Source of the DNA: Perca fluviatilis
Lineage: Eukaryota; Chordata; Actinopteri; Perciformes; Percidae
DNA: 64,000 nt
Reading direction: 5' to 3'
Assembly (NCBI RefSeq): GCF_010015445.1
Contig: NC_053129.1
Coordinates: 22,173,749-22,237,748 of the forward strand
In this document: one piece after another, positions 1 to 12,740 of the stretch
Position numbering within the stretch: position 1 is the stretch's first letter
How the letters are laid out: every line of letters begins with the position of its first letter
Notes under the pieces: generated by a model
Seen by the model: the letters and a program-made list of their open reading frames with translations, nothing else
The model's database searches: none
Told to the model about the DNA's origin: nothing
Program-made: the position numbers and the translations under genes

Positions 1-3000
1 CTGGGGTTGAAACCTCCAAATGGAAATAGGACCTCTAAAAAAAAAATCCTAATGAAAGTATAATGAGTCCCTTAATTAACACATATAGGATATATGTGTT
101 TTCAAATATACTGCCATTACTACGGCTTTTGGACCAGATTTAAAAACAAAGCTATGCAGCTTAGCTGCTGAACTAACTTTCCACTTATGGACTGAACCAT
201 TACTACAAATCAAATATGACGATTCTTTTGACAAAGTAGTCTTATCTTAAGGTCCATTTAATAGACACTCTTTAGCTTTTGGTCATATCATGCATGTTTA
301 TCATCAGATGGATTTTGCTCAATCATCATGAAAACATAGGTGTTCAAATTTAATTTAATATGATGTGTTTGTAATTACGGACTCACCGGTGGGTCAGGGA
401 AAAATTCACTCGTCACATTTAAAAAAATAAAAATAAAACTGCAACTGTGCTATTTCAGGGCCTCTTTTGTTCGCTTTGTTTGTTTCAATTTCCACACTAA
501 ACTCTACAAAAAGTCATTTTGAATTTGATCTTTCAATGTAGGAGTTTTATAGAAAACAAACGTAATACTATTAGATTTCTGGTGGTTGTCAAAAGTCACT
601 TCATAAGATTCACTAAAATATAATGCTATAATTTCCTTTATTGTCCAAGCTGGTTTTAAAAGAAAATTTTCCCTCTTCGTTTTTCACCAATTGTTTAATT
701 TTTCCGTCGTCTTAAAAAGGATATTGCAGGAGCTTTAGAGACTGAACTGCAGGGGACTGACAGAGGTGTGGTCACTGGACTGTGGTGTTTGTAATGGACA
801 CAGTCCGAGGAGCAGAGGCTCTGTCAGCCCACATGTGGCTCGTGGGGGCTGATTTAGATGTAACCGGGGAAAATAGAGGAAGATAAAGATGTAATTCAGA
901 AGCTTGAGGGTTTGGATTATCCCAATTGGTTATACAGACATACACACAGACGCATACACACAAATATACATGCGCAAAGATACTTGAGGCACACATGTGA
1001 CCGCTGCAAGCCACACACTCGTCCAGCTCCCCTGCACACATTCATGTCATTTCAGCAGAGGAGACAGTGGGAAAGATGTTTATTTTGGCACAGTTTTGTG
1101 GAACTGCAGTCCAGCCAGGCAGGCAGTAGCTGCTGCTGCTGCTGCTGGGCCCTGTCACTTTCCCTTATAGCTCATCCTATAGCTGCAGGACTGAAGGCAA
1201 ACACACACTCAATACTGTGGACGGGGAAATGAACACTTTTTTTTCCAGTATCTCTAATCTGACACATACAGTACACAGGTTTGCACACATAGTTTGTTAA
1301 TGACAGTTTTCAGGTAGATTTCTAGTTTCTCAAATCAGAGAAATTTGAGTTACAAATTGATGTATTACATTATTGAAGTCTTTTCTATCAAGAAATTGTT
1401 GTGGCCGTGATTCTCAAGAGAACCTTTATTAATTGAGTGTGATAAAAACAAAACTTACTTTTGGTTTATAAAGCAAAGACAGTTTTTTTTCCCTTCAACC
1501 TCCCTATGGACTTATTTCAAGACTGTATTTCTTAGGAAGCTTCATTTCAGGGTTGTTTCATGCTGCTTGATTAGATAATGTACAACTTGATTGAAGCACC
1601 TTCCATGAAACAAAAAAATCCCGCATAACAGTTGGGGTCATGTGTGGCTCATTTTAGTCAATCATTGATCCAAGCATGTGTGTGCTGTCCTAATGCCAGC
1701 CATGTCCATTTTTTACTTAATATGTTGAAGCTGTACCTTGTTAGCCGAAAAGAAACAATGAATGCTTTGAGAATGTTTTCACCTGAGTGCACAGCCCGAT
1801 TGGGTGTGGTGAACTACAATCCAATTGTACAAAGTAGATTGGCAATCACAGGATGGAAAGGAAATGGCCTGACTTCACCCTCAAATACTTTGGTGGTAAC
1901 GTCAGAGTATTCTGTCTCTCATTGCATCATTATGACCCACCTCACACATGGTTTTATTAGGGTAAAACCAACCAAGAACCAGAAAAAGGTGTTTGGAAAC
2001 AGTCTTTGACCCAAGTGTGATCCGTGGTGTGTCTGATTTTAGAGAGTGGAGAGGCAAGCAGAAAGGAATGAAGTGGCCTCTCTAAATGCTCCCCAGCCTC
2101 GTAACACAGACCTGACTCTGCAGAAACCCTGCATGGATAACAGCCGCAGCTGGCACTCTCAGGAACACTGCTGCGAGAAAACACACAGCACGTGACCTCA
2201 GCTGACCTGTGTGTGTGTGTGTGTGTGTTTGTGTGTGTTGCATTAATAGTGGTAATGGTTGATCCAGCCAATGCCCATAAAAGGCATTGAGTTTGATTGG
2301 TACAGTATGATATAATCTCTAAAGTCTGTAAAGTAACTAGCTGAAAGTTGAAGCCACCCAGGGTGTGGTCTCCAGAGCAAGACGAGTAACATGGAGGGAA
2401 TTGTTTGGCGGGAACACGCTGTCGCCGTGGTGAAATGCTGACACGACGGGTTGTGGGACTGTGCTTTGCCAGCATATTCAGTCAGCTGATGTCTGGCCCC
2501 TGCACCGTGTCTCATCAATTTGCATCATCTGGTATCTGCTGGCTGATTTGGCAACATGAAGCACAACACACACATTGGCGCAAATGCGTGCAAGCAAATA
2601 AAAAACTGTTTGAAATCACACCTTAATTCTGGTAGTGTTCCCTCCTTCAAACAAACTCTGCTATAAGCAGCGTAGGCATACATTACAAATCTAGTTTAAT
2701 ACCCAACCGATGTGGTCACTGGCCCTGAGGGAAGGTCTGTAAGAAGGTTAATCAGATTAAATGCACCTTGAACAAAATGGACAAGGTGTTAAATTCCCTT
2801 TTAGGTCCTCACAGCTTCCCTGACTTTTCTCTCTTTGCTTTATTTTATTTTCTCGACTCACACCTATGTTGTCTTTTTCGCTATGCGTGATCGGTGTCTG
2901 CAGTCTTTTCCTTACTCTGTCCCCTTCAATGTTCTCCATTTCCTTGTCCATGTCACCCTCACAACTTGCACACTCACTGCCTTTCATCTCATCTGTCTTC

Positions 3001-3365
3001 CTTGTTTTTCTTCTGTCTCCATTCTGTCCACCATTTCCGACGGTGATAGCCTCAAGGTTAGAGCTGGAAGTGGACTGGTTCATGTCTCTGACTATCTGAG
3101 GAAAAATATAAATTTGGGCATGGGGAGTGATTGATTTAGTATATAGTATATAGTTCCTTTGAGCAATCCACTGAACTGGTAACTGCTTCCCAAGATGCTT
3201 TTTAGAGTTTTATTTCAGGTGGCAGCTCCCTTGTGTAACACAACCTAATCTGAAGTTAATTCTACAGTATAGGCTGTTGCACTGTTTAAAATCTAATCCT
3301 TTAAAGTCTTCTTATTTCATTTGAAATAAAATGCAACTTAATCTAAATCTGTTCAAAGAAAAAGT
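1..3365. other. Non-coding stretch
   Basis: AT-rich sequence with a short GT run (2207-2239) and scattered CA-rich patches. The short open frames overlap on both strands and show no family motif. I see no exon or RNA gene. Confidence 0.6.
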
Positions 3366-3540
3366 TTATTGGGGCGGCCTCTAGTTCACCCAGTAAGAGC
3401 GTTCGCCCCATGTAGGCTGACTACTGCAGTGGCCCAGGTTCGAGTCCAACCTGCTGCCCTTTGCTGCGTGTTATCCCCCATCTCTCTCCCCCTTTCATGT
3501 CTATCCACTGTCACTCTATAATAAAGGGAAAAGCCCCCAA
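3366..3540 (+). repeat. tRNA-derived SINE
   Basis: Starts GGGGCGGCCTCTAGTTCACC and has a pol III B-box match GGTTCGAGTCC (about 3437-3447), followed by a non-tRNA body (CTTTGCTGCGTGTTATCCCC) and an A-rich tail. The same body, inverted, occurs at about 10045-10228. Confidence 0.75.
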
Positions 3541-3589
3541 AAAATAATGCTATAATTACTATGAATCATATTTCTCCATATCTGTATAT

Positions 3590-3836
3590 CTGTATCCGTG
3601 TCTCTGTGTCCATGCCGGCAACGGTAGATGGCCGCCCACCAAAGTCAGGGTCTGTCCAAGGTTTTTGACTGTAAAAGGGAAGTTTTTCCTCGCCACTGTT
3701 GCACCAAATGCTTGCTCTTGGGGGCAAAATTGTTGGGTTTTAGTAAATTATAGAGTGTGGTCTAGACCTACTCTATCTCTAAAGTGTCCTGTGAACTCCT
3801 GTTGTGATTTGATACTATAAATAAAATTTAAATTAA
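3590..3836 (+). repeat. Dispersed fish repeat, 3' portion
   Basis: Contains GAGTGTGGTCTAGACCTACT and ends in TGTGATTTGATACTATAAATAAAATT. It matches, in reverse orientation, the start of the 43521-44191 insertion, so the two are copies of one family. The class is not certain. Confidence 0.65.
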
Positions 3837-4627
3837 TGCTAATGTTACAAAAAAAGAGTTTGAATTGTATTATATTCAATTTAAAATAAGATGAGTAAAA
3901 TAAACCGTGAATAAACAAGGCTCATTACAGTATCTGGTGTGGTGCTTATGAAGTGTTTCTAAATTGTGCTTGTTTGCAATGCAGGTAAAAATTGAGCAAA
4001 CCCTTCAGGCGAAAGAAACTTAAGCAAAACGAAATGGCTGATTGCTGCTTGCTACATCACAGTAGAGAGATGAGTTGTAACTCCTTACTTGGACCCTTAG
4101 TTTCTAATCATTTTGCCTGTTGGTGTAAAAAACGTCCACAAAGCCTTTTTTTCTTGTTTCAGTACATATGACTAATGGGAGTTAAGAGTGTTCTCAGAAC
4201 TCATTTTCCTTTTCCCCCTGAGCCAGTTGTCCAGGGTTTTGTATCCGTCGCTATTCACTTTGTGTTGTGTCATGCTACCAAAACTTAAAAAAGTTCCGTT
4301 AATGAAAATAGACAAAACTGTAAACGTAAACTAGACTGTGTGCCAGCCAGACACTTTGATTCCACTATCTACAGACTGCTTAGTAAACACAGGGGAGAGA
4401 CAACAGAGAGCTGTACTGATACAGACAGATAACACAGGTGACTGCTGCATGATACTGTAGGCGCGGAGCCAACTTCCAGTACTCTATGAGTATGATGAAC
4501 TCAAACTTTGGGGGTGTTCAAGAGGCTCATCAGTTCTGTTGGCAAAATGTGCATCATCACCTGAAACACAAGATAATCCCATGCAGTGATAATACTGTAT
4601 CAAGTTTCAATGGTTCAATCAATGAGG

Positions 4628-4870
4628 ACCAGTGGTGCAATACAACTGATTACTCAAGTATACATTTGAGATACTTTACTCAAGTATTTCCATTTCATAC
4701 TACTTTATACTTTTATTCCTCTACAGTTCAGAGGGAAATACTTTTTACTCCACTACGTTGATTCAACAGTTACAGGTACTTTACAAAAATAATGTAGATA
4801 CAAAACATGTGATTAGTTTTTTTATATTGTAGTATTGCTACTTTTGCTCAAGTAAAGAATTTGATTACTA
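4628..4870. mobile_element. MITE-like element rich in ACTCAAGTA/TACTTTTGCTC
   Basis: Inverted ends with ACTCAAGTA on the left and GCTCAAGTAAAG on the right, plus internal CTTTTTACTCCACTACG. It is a pattern common in fish genomes. A second, interrupted copy is at about 54140-54490. Confidence 0.5.
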
Positions 4871-4879
4871 AGTTTGCTT

Positions 4880-7279
4880 ATGAAGTGTCTTTGACTCCTT
4901 GATGATGAAAGTCATGTCCTAAAGTATTAGCATAGTAGATGCTAAATTTGTACTTTTATGTTTATGGTTAGAAACTGTTTTTATTATATGGTGGATGTAT
5001 TTATTGTAGTCGTTGCTAAGTGTGTTATCAGTGGCATGAGGTGGAGATTTGTACTTTTGAGCTTTTTTAGTGATTATTTGATCCCCCTTATCTTCATTGT
5101 GCAGACAGTCTCATGACATTGCACATAATCAATGTCTATCTTCCCTCCTGTCTGTCCTACTGTCTCAATACTCACCATTCAGTCCGACCTGGCCTCTGTG
5201 GCACTTCTAGTGAGGCTATAGGTCTCATTGGCACTGGATTGTATGGGAACAGGGAGACAGAGGGGCCTCTCTAATGATCATTTTGGGGTCTGTCGCTCTG
5301 CTGCCGCTAGTCAAAGCCACTTATGTCCCTGTAACCGTTCCAGCCCCCAACATAGGAAGCGCTTTCCAGAGCAGAGGAATGTTCTGCGTTTGGCTTTAGG
5401 CTGTTTGTCTGCTTTAGAAATGTAGTATAATAGGAGCATGCAGTCAAGTTAATATCCAGTCATGTTTGCACAAAAACACATGTACAGACATACAGTCCAT
5501 ACACACATTAAAACAAGCATAAATGGATTATACACTACATGCACAAACTGAATGCACAAACACTGTACACACAAACATCACAACATCTCCCCCTCTCACT
5601 GCCGTCCTGTGGTTTTTTACTTGGCCTGTTTTCCCAAATGAGCAACTGCTTCTTTGTTGGGCTGGAAACTGCAAAATAAGCAAAGCTCTGGACAAGAACT
5701 GGCTGCCAACTTTGTCGGCTTCACAAAGTCAGAAACTGTGTACACTACTGTTTTCGTGTCACTCTGCTCACGGCGAACACAACTCTCCACTCTTTTTGTG
5801 ATGATCTATCGTTCTTGTTTTCGTTTGTACATAGAGTGTGTTGAATTGGAGAGATGGGTGGGGGGGTGGGGGGCAGACTAATGCTTTCCAGTCTGTGGCT
5901 GGTTTCAGTTTTCCTCCTGCGGTGAATGAGGACAGAGTGAGAAGGAGAGAGGAAGGGAGAGGGTAGAATTAGTGATCCACGCAGAGAACGGTGTTCTGGG
6001 TAACTATAGGTCTCAGAGGCTCGCAAAGGAGTCAACGTGCACACCTCCCAAATATTTCTGCTTCACCTTCATTTACAATGATCAACAACAGTAGCCTGGG
6101 GAGATGTCTTTATATAAAAACATAATAAACAGCACATTCTTTCTATCTAATTCAGCTTTCTTGTTTGAATAGTCAATTTACTAAAATAAGTAATTTTGAT
6201 TTGTGAATGTTGTATTTTGTCAATACAGTTTTTACAATTAAAGTCCCCCTGTGTAGTTTTTGACCCTTAGTAGCACCACTGAGCAATGTTTTTAAGACCG
6301 GGTCCCTGTTTTGTTTGAATCACATGCACGCACACAAGGATGCACACGCTCAGCAACACAACTCCTCCTGATGGTTTCAAGCTCTACCACCGATTGACAG
6401 TTCGCAGCAAAATAGTGCCGATAAAGCAATGCGCCAGGAGGAAGAAGACCGCAATCTAGCAAACGCGGGTCTAAACGATGCAAGATTTAATATGTTTGAG
6501 ATATCAGCTTTACAAATGTTTTATGAGAAAGAAACAGGTGAGAAAACACTGAATGTAAATATAACTTATTTTTATTATAAATGTTTGTTTACAAGATAAC
6601 TCCACAGCATACCTTTTAATTAAATACATTTTGTTTTACCTATTTTTATCCAAATTGTAGGGAACAAAAAGCACATTCTCTCTAAACATAGCTTGAAGAC
6701 AGATACCATGTCATTGTGTATGGATCTCCTAAAGTCTTGAGCCCTAAACACATGAGCCCAATGGCAAAAGAAATGTAAATGCTTTCCCAAATTTCAACAA
6801 GGTATAGACAGCTCTGAGCGTCCAACAAGCTGATTGGTTGATCCAACTTCCGACAAATTGGAAAACCGCATTCACGATATTCGCTTCAATTCTCTATCGT
6901 GGAATATGTCAGTATTGTCACAAGTAGTACATTTTCTGGTAAATCAATCAAGAAAATGTGTGGATAAAATACCCGACAAATAAATGCACTTCTCTATAAA
7001 AACCCAACATTGCAATCAAGCAGTCCTGCTCATTGATTTGCAACAGTGCCCACAATGGCTTAATTTAACCAGAGATAATAAAGGGGCAGATAGGGACAGT
7101 GTGAAAAACCCTTTTTAGCTTTATATTGTCTCATGGCATATATGGTCATATGGCCCAACCCGACCATGCACGCTGGCTTACATGCAGCCATGCAGGAGCA
7201 GCATGTTCCAGCTCTTACACATCACAGTCCCTGGTCTCCAATCTGAGCTGAATGAAATTCTCAGGTCACATCCTGGAGC
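4880..7279. other. Non-coding stretch
   Basis: Apart from the repeat fragment at 6238 I see only AT-rich sequence and a G-run near 5858-5875. No gene is supported. Confidence 0.55.
6238..6490. repeat. Probable dispersed repeat fragment
   Basis: Begins TTAAAGTCCCCCTGTGTAG and runs through a GC-richer body into AT-rich sequence. I recognise the opening as typical of fish repeats but see no matching right end, so it looks truncated. Confidence 0.35.
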
Positions 7280-7299
7280 TGCACTCTTTTTCATCTCTC

Positions 7300-7985
7300 T
7301 CTCTTTTACTCCCTCTCACACACACTCATGCATACACACACAGCCCCCTCCTCCTCTTTTTCGTGCTCCTTCCCTCCCCTTCCTACCTCTCTGTGACTGC
7401 TCACTCACTCACACAGCAGTGGGCTGTGTAGGTGGACACTACATGCCCCTGCTTCTGTCTCCCTCTCTCTCTCTTTCTCTCGCGCCCTCCCTCACCACCT
7501 CATTCTCTCTCCCTCGCTCTCTCCTGCTGTCACATTCCAGTTGTCTAAAGCCGGGTTTAACTTTCTCTCTCCCAGAGAGCAGGAAGGAAGGGAAAACTAA
7601 AAGAGGAGAAGCATTAGAAAAGCCTTATTCTCTCTGGATGAGAAGAAGTTAAGAAGAGGAAACTCTCTTCATACTCCGTTTGGCTTAAAAAGAGGGAAGT
7701 CATCCTAAAAGAGCATACCTTCTTAAAGGGGCTAACCCTTTTTATTTAATTTTTATTCCCTCCCTTCTTTCTTTTCCTTTTTTGGCTGTGCTCTTTTATT
7801 GTGGTCGGACCCACGGTGGACTATTCACGTGAGCGCTTGTTTTTACAGCGAAGCTAGTCCCAGCTCTCCTGGCGGGACGGAGAGGGGGAGGAGGGAGCAT
7901 TGTTTGACAAGACAGACACAAACACACGCTCAGAGAGAAAGTTACTGCCTGGACCTCGGAGGATTTTCCATTCAGCTATGTGTGT
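7300..7985 (+). promoter_or_regulatory. Candidate promoter and non-coding first exon upstream of eva1a
   Basis: A long pyrimidine-rich tract (CTCTCT and CCCTC runs, 7280-7530) is followed by a purine-rich stretch (7565-7665) and a moderately CpG-containing block with GGCGGGACGGAGAGGGGGAGG (about 7868-7890). It ends at a consensus donor GTAAGT (7986-7991). The texture is that of a vertebrate 5' UTR exon. No in-frame ATG leads into the eva1a exons, so it would be untranslated. Assignment to eva1a rests only on strand and position; an unannotated lncRNA is an alternative. Confidence 0.35.
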
Positions 7986-8564
7986 GTAAGTGTCACTTCG
8001 TCATCTGCGTCATCAACTTTTGCCTGTTGGTTTCTGTGCTACAGTTGTGAGACTTTTGTGTTATTTGAGAAGTGGGATCATCCCTCCTGTTGTCCATCTA
8101 GAAGCTTTAAACTTTGAATCTTTAAAAGTAATTTTCTCTGCATATTTAATCCGTCACAAGACTCTGTTTTTTTGCCTTTTGCATGTTGTGTAGCTTCGTC
8201 TGGCGATGCACTCAGGAATGTCACTGCTGTCTCAGCTCTCGCTGTTGAGGATGTAAGAACGTAAGAGCGGATACATTGGTGTGAGTGTGTTATTTATTTG
8301 GAAGATGGTGTGTGTGAAACGTGAGGGAGGAAACAAGTGCTCAGGAGCTGAGTGGGAGACTTGCCAAGTTGACTGACTAGATTAGACTGACAGGGAACTA
8401 TAGGGTTCACGTGTGGACAGATGAGGTAACAACAGTGTGAGATCACTTACATACAGACAACAGTGCACACACATGCACATGACAAGACTGATACCTGACA
8501 ACACCCCACTCAGCGTTGATAGCTTTTAAAAGGAACAGTGAAAATCCTTTTTTCATGTATCCTC

Positions 8565-8565
<1 letters not shown>

Positions 8566-8663
<98 letters not shown>

Positions 8664-8667
8664 CGTG
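8566..8667. repeat. (GT)n microsatellite
   Basis: About 46 nearly uninterrupted GT units, then a short GTGC tail. Confidence 0.97.
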
Positions 8668-8976
8668 TTTCTCCATAGATGGTCAGTGTTGTTTTCCTAA
8701 TGAGCTGCTAGTAGAGAACAGGCTCTGCTGGCAGGAGTTTGACTCCACTGTAATTAACCACCGGGTGCATAATACAGTAAAACCAACAGCAAGCGGCAGC
8801 GAGGCGTTCACACAATGCAAATACTGGTGCTGACTCGGAGCAGGCAGCAGGGTTGAGCTCACTGAAAAGATGTCACTTAACTGCTTTCATTATCAGTTAA
8901 TCTGCTGATTAATTTCTTCCTTAATCAATTAACCATTTTCTCTATGAAATATCAGAAAATGATAAAAGGTTGTCAA

Positions 8977-9393
8977 TAGAGATGTTCCGATACCAGTATC
9001 GGTATCGGCTCCGATACTGCCTAAAACGCTGGTATCGGTATTGGGAACCACGTATTACCACGTAATAAAGCCCTAAAGAAAATCTACGTTAAAGTAGTTT
9101 ATTTATGGTCTTTTTCCGTTATAACTGACTGTCAAACTGGATAATAAAAGCAAGTTCTACGGCATTCATTGTTTGTATTTGTTCATGTTTCACAAAGAGT
9201 TTAACCTGAACCAGACAGACAACAAAGATAGAAATAATATCACATCCATACAGGGATAGTAGTATACAGTTGTTAAAACATAATAAAATATATGACACAC
9301 TGGTATCGGATCGGTACTCGGTATCGGCCGATACGCAAGTTCAGGTATCAGAATCGGTATCAGGAAGCAAAAAATGGTATCGGGCCATCTCTA
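8977..9393. mobile_element. Non-autonomous hAT transposon, 417 bp
   Basis: Termini TAGAGATG (left) and CATCTCTA (right) are inverted repeats, extending into CCGATACCA-type subterminal sequence. The element is flanked by an exact 8-bp duplication, GTTGTCAA (8969-8976 and 9394-9401), the hallmark of hAT. No transposase frame is present; many TATCGG motifs sit near both ends. Confidence 0.88.
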
Positions 9394-9654
9394 GTTGTCA
9401 ACTTGCAGAGCCCAAGATGACGTCTTCAGAGCTCTTGTTTTGTCCGACCAGCCCTTCAAAACCCAAAGATATTCAATTAATGAAATAAAACAGAGAAAAT
9501 ATGTTTTGCTTGAAAAACAACTGAAATGATCAATTATCAAAATAGTCTCCCATTCATTTTCTGCTTTTTGACTAATTAAATAATTGACTTATCATTTCAG
9601 CACTTTTTTTGCTTCATCTCTGGTCTTATTGGTTTGAAAATATTTGTAGGGCTG

Positions 9655-10010
9655 GGTGATGTGATGAAATCTATATCCATATCCAATCCAAATGTATTTA
9701 TAAAGCACATTTAAAAACAACAACAGTAGACCAAAGTGCTGTACAATCAGAAAAAAACTAATATATAGAAATAACACAGTGAAAACAAAAACAACAAAAA
9801 GACAGTTTAACAGCAAAATGACAATAATATAGAAAGGCAACTATTCTAATGGGTTAAAAGCCTGGGAATAAAAATATGTTTTAAGACGGGATTTGAAAAC
9901 AGGCAGTGTAGGGGCCAGCCTAATATGTAGAGGCAACTCATTCCAGAGTTTGTGGGCTTCTACTGCAAAGGCGCGGTCTCCCCTGTGCTTCAGCCTTGAT
10001 CTATATCACA
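9655..10010. repeat. Dispersed fish repeat
   Basis: Has ATTTATAAAGCACATTTAAA and ACTCATTCCAGAGTTTGTGG, CAAAGGCGCGGTCTCC. The latter part resembles the distal end of the 43521-44191 repeat (AGCTGGTTCCACAGGAGCGG), so it is likely a related family. Confidence 0.5.
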
Positions 10011-10044
10011 ATGAAATGAAACAAATTAGGTTGTAAAAGATTCA

Positions 10045-10228
10045 CAAGAGAGCCTTTTTTGAGGTTATATTTTGGGCTTTTATTACCTTTTTTTTTATTA
10101 TAGAGCAGCTGGAGAATGACAGGAGAGGGGGGAGGATGACATGCAGCGAAGTGCCGTGGGTCGGATGCGCACCCCAGGCCCGGGCCAAGGACTCAGCCTA
10201 GAGACCAGCTAGAGATCGCCCCAACAAG
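10045..10228 (-). repeat. tRNA-derived SINE, inverted copy
   Basis: Read on the - strand it starts GGGGCGATCTCTAGCTGG and continues CTTCGCTGCATGTCATCCTC, aligning with the + strand SINE at 3366-3540. Confidence 0.7.
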
Positions 10229-11507
10229 AGATTCTGTAATTCCATAAATTCAGTTTATCTTCATATAATTAACTGAGCTGAACCAGGATAAGCCTCATAT
10301 CGGTGGAAAGCAGATGGGTTCCTTCCTATCTGACGCTAAACTCAAAACATGTTCAGTGTTTAATCCACATGCACAATTGTAGCAACGTCTCCCACAATTC
10401 AGCCTGCCTTAAATGCCAGTGGTGCATGCCCACCACCTTAACGCATGTCAGCCCTTGTAAACAGGGCCGAGAAACCCAGCAAGCTGCTTACACCAGACAA
10501 TGGCGTAGTCAGTTCCTGGGCTCCAAAATGACAAAATTGCTCAGATGGCTTCCAAAGTGTGTGTGTTGTGTGTGTGTTGTGCGTGTGTGTGTTGTGAATG
10601 TGTTCATACAGTAGGCCTGTGCTCCTGCCTCCCTGTTTGTGAGCGTGTGTGTGTGAGCCTGTTAGCATGCATCCACACCTACCTCTCCCTGTCAGCCAGG
10701 TTTCCCTGTAATTGACACGTAGCCGTTCAGCTGTAGCGCCCGTTTGCAGTGCCGGCCTGGTCCCTCCCAAACCACAAGGGACTCTTTGTTTGTAATTCAT
10801 GAATTAGTATGTGGTTTGGGTTACGAGAAGAGAGGGCGGGCCAGAGGCTGACGGCACAGGAACAGGAACAGGAATAAGCCCAGCCTGCTCCAGCGCTCAT
10901 ATTCATTAGCTGGATGTTAACTTCCTTTTTGTTTAATATGTCAGATTAGCAGTCTGGATCCATGAGATGGAGGGGACAATTGAGATGACCGTAGAAATGA
11001 TTAATGGGGACGATGAATAGTTGTCCGTTTCTCCCCCTTTTCACCCACACACAGAGATGTGACTTCATGTTTACAACGCTGTGATAATCTGTGTAAATCT
11101 GTGTCCGGCCATCAGATAAAGCCAACTGCTCAAAACAACAGACAACAGAAAGTCAGACCTTCTCGTTTCCTGTCCTTTCATCCTTATAACATGACATAGC
11201 TTCATTCCCCCCTAATTGGAGCGCTTTTTCCGCCATCCATTGGCTTCCTTTTGCTCGTTTTCATCAAGTGGTTTTATTTACTTTGTCTAGTCTGAATGGA
11301 ACCTGGCACTGTACTAAGCTTTGGCCTGGTTCTCTCACAGTAAAGCAAAGCTCTCTTTCCTTTCCAACCCCCATCTTTTTTACCCTTGATTTGATTTTTT
11401 GTTATCCTTTTCTTCTCTGTTCTCTGTTTTTGAAACTCAGCATGCATTCCTAATGGCTTCCACTCTTCTAGAGGGGTGTTTTCTTTTTTCCTTCCTTCCT
11501 ACTATTG

Positions 11508-11572
11508 CCCTTCCTTCCTTCCTTCCTTCCTTCCTTCCTTCCTTCCTTCCTTCCTTCCTTCTTCCTTCCTTC
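11508..11572. repeat. (CCTT)n microsatellite
   Basis: About 65 bases of tetranucleotide CCTT, with one shift near 11561. Confidence 0.95.
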
Positions 11573-12633
11573 TAGAACAAGTCTTGCTCTAAAAAACACA
11601 AGTCATTTTGTGAGGGGGTCTCCTGATAGCTGAAGCAGATGTGCCCCCCCCACCCACCTCCCCAAAAAAATAACTTGCAGCTGCTTGCAGGGGATGGTGG
11701 GGTTCTCCTGTCCCCCATAGCTCACCCTATACTTCCCCCCTGCCATCATCTCAGTAATACCTACTGTATACATCCTCATCACACCATTATCTGTATGGCT
11801 TTGGCCCCAGCTCCCCCCTCTCTTTTACTGTCCCAAGTATAATAGCTGAAAGGACCCCCAGTCTTACTTATTATACACCATAATTCTCTGTTGACAAGCT
11901 GACTCTACAGACTATAGTTCTGCTTCCAAAGGGTAGAGCCCTTTACTTACTAGTTCATCTACAACAATTTTTCCTTTCCTCTTGGGCCAATACTCTGTGC
12001 TTTTGAAGGGAGTCATTTATCTCTCAGTGAGATTGTGGGGGTAAGTCCCCTGGATCCTGCTAGATTCAAAAGGTCAGTGAGGTGGGAGAGGGAAAAAATG
12101 CCCCATGGTCTGTACACATGGGAGCACACACAGATATGAACACCTGAGGATCCAAAACACACATAAGTCACGATGCAGCAGAGAAACAAAGCAGGAGAAT
12201 CATTTATCCCAGAGTTGTTTATTCCCATTAACACATTGCATACATTGTCTGTGGATTAGATTTTAAAGCCCCCCCTCCACCCACAAATATGTTTTGCTTA
12301 ATATTACTTCACTTGGAAGTTTGAGCTACGCTGTGCAGAATGATGCATGTGCCAAGTTTAACACTAGTTTTCACATTCATCTCATAAAAAGGGGACTTTG
12401 CATTGATAAAAAGCATTACAGTAGATTGGTAGCTGCAGTATGCACTTATCCACAGCATGTGTGTGTCCAGTTCATGCTCAAGTCTGGAAGATTTGAACAG
12501 TGCCAGAGAACTTCTTGAATGGCTTTATTCAACAGGCTTTCTGTTTTTTTTTTTTTGCCCTTTAGCAAGCCATGCTCACCCAGGAAAATTAATTTTCTCT
12601 CTAAGGCAACCTGGTCAGGGTGAAGGACGCTGC

Positions 12634-12635
<2 letters not shown>

Positions 12636-12696
<61 letters not shown>

Positions 12697-12740
12697 TGTG
12701 TGTGTGTGTGGGTGTGTGTGTGGGTGTGTGGGTGTGTGCA
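12636..12740. repeat. (GT)n microsatellite, interrupted
   Basis: Pure GT for about 52 bases, then GT broken by GG at near-regular spacing. Confidence 0.95.

Noticed and set aside
3437..3447. pol III B-box, possible tRNA gene
   Set aside because: The flanking sequence does not fold as a tRNA and continues into a SINE body with a second genomic copy.
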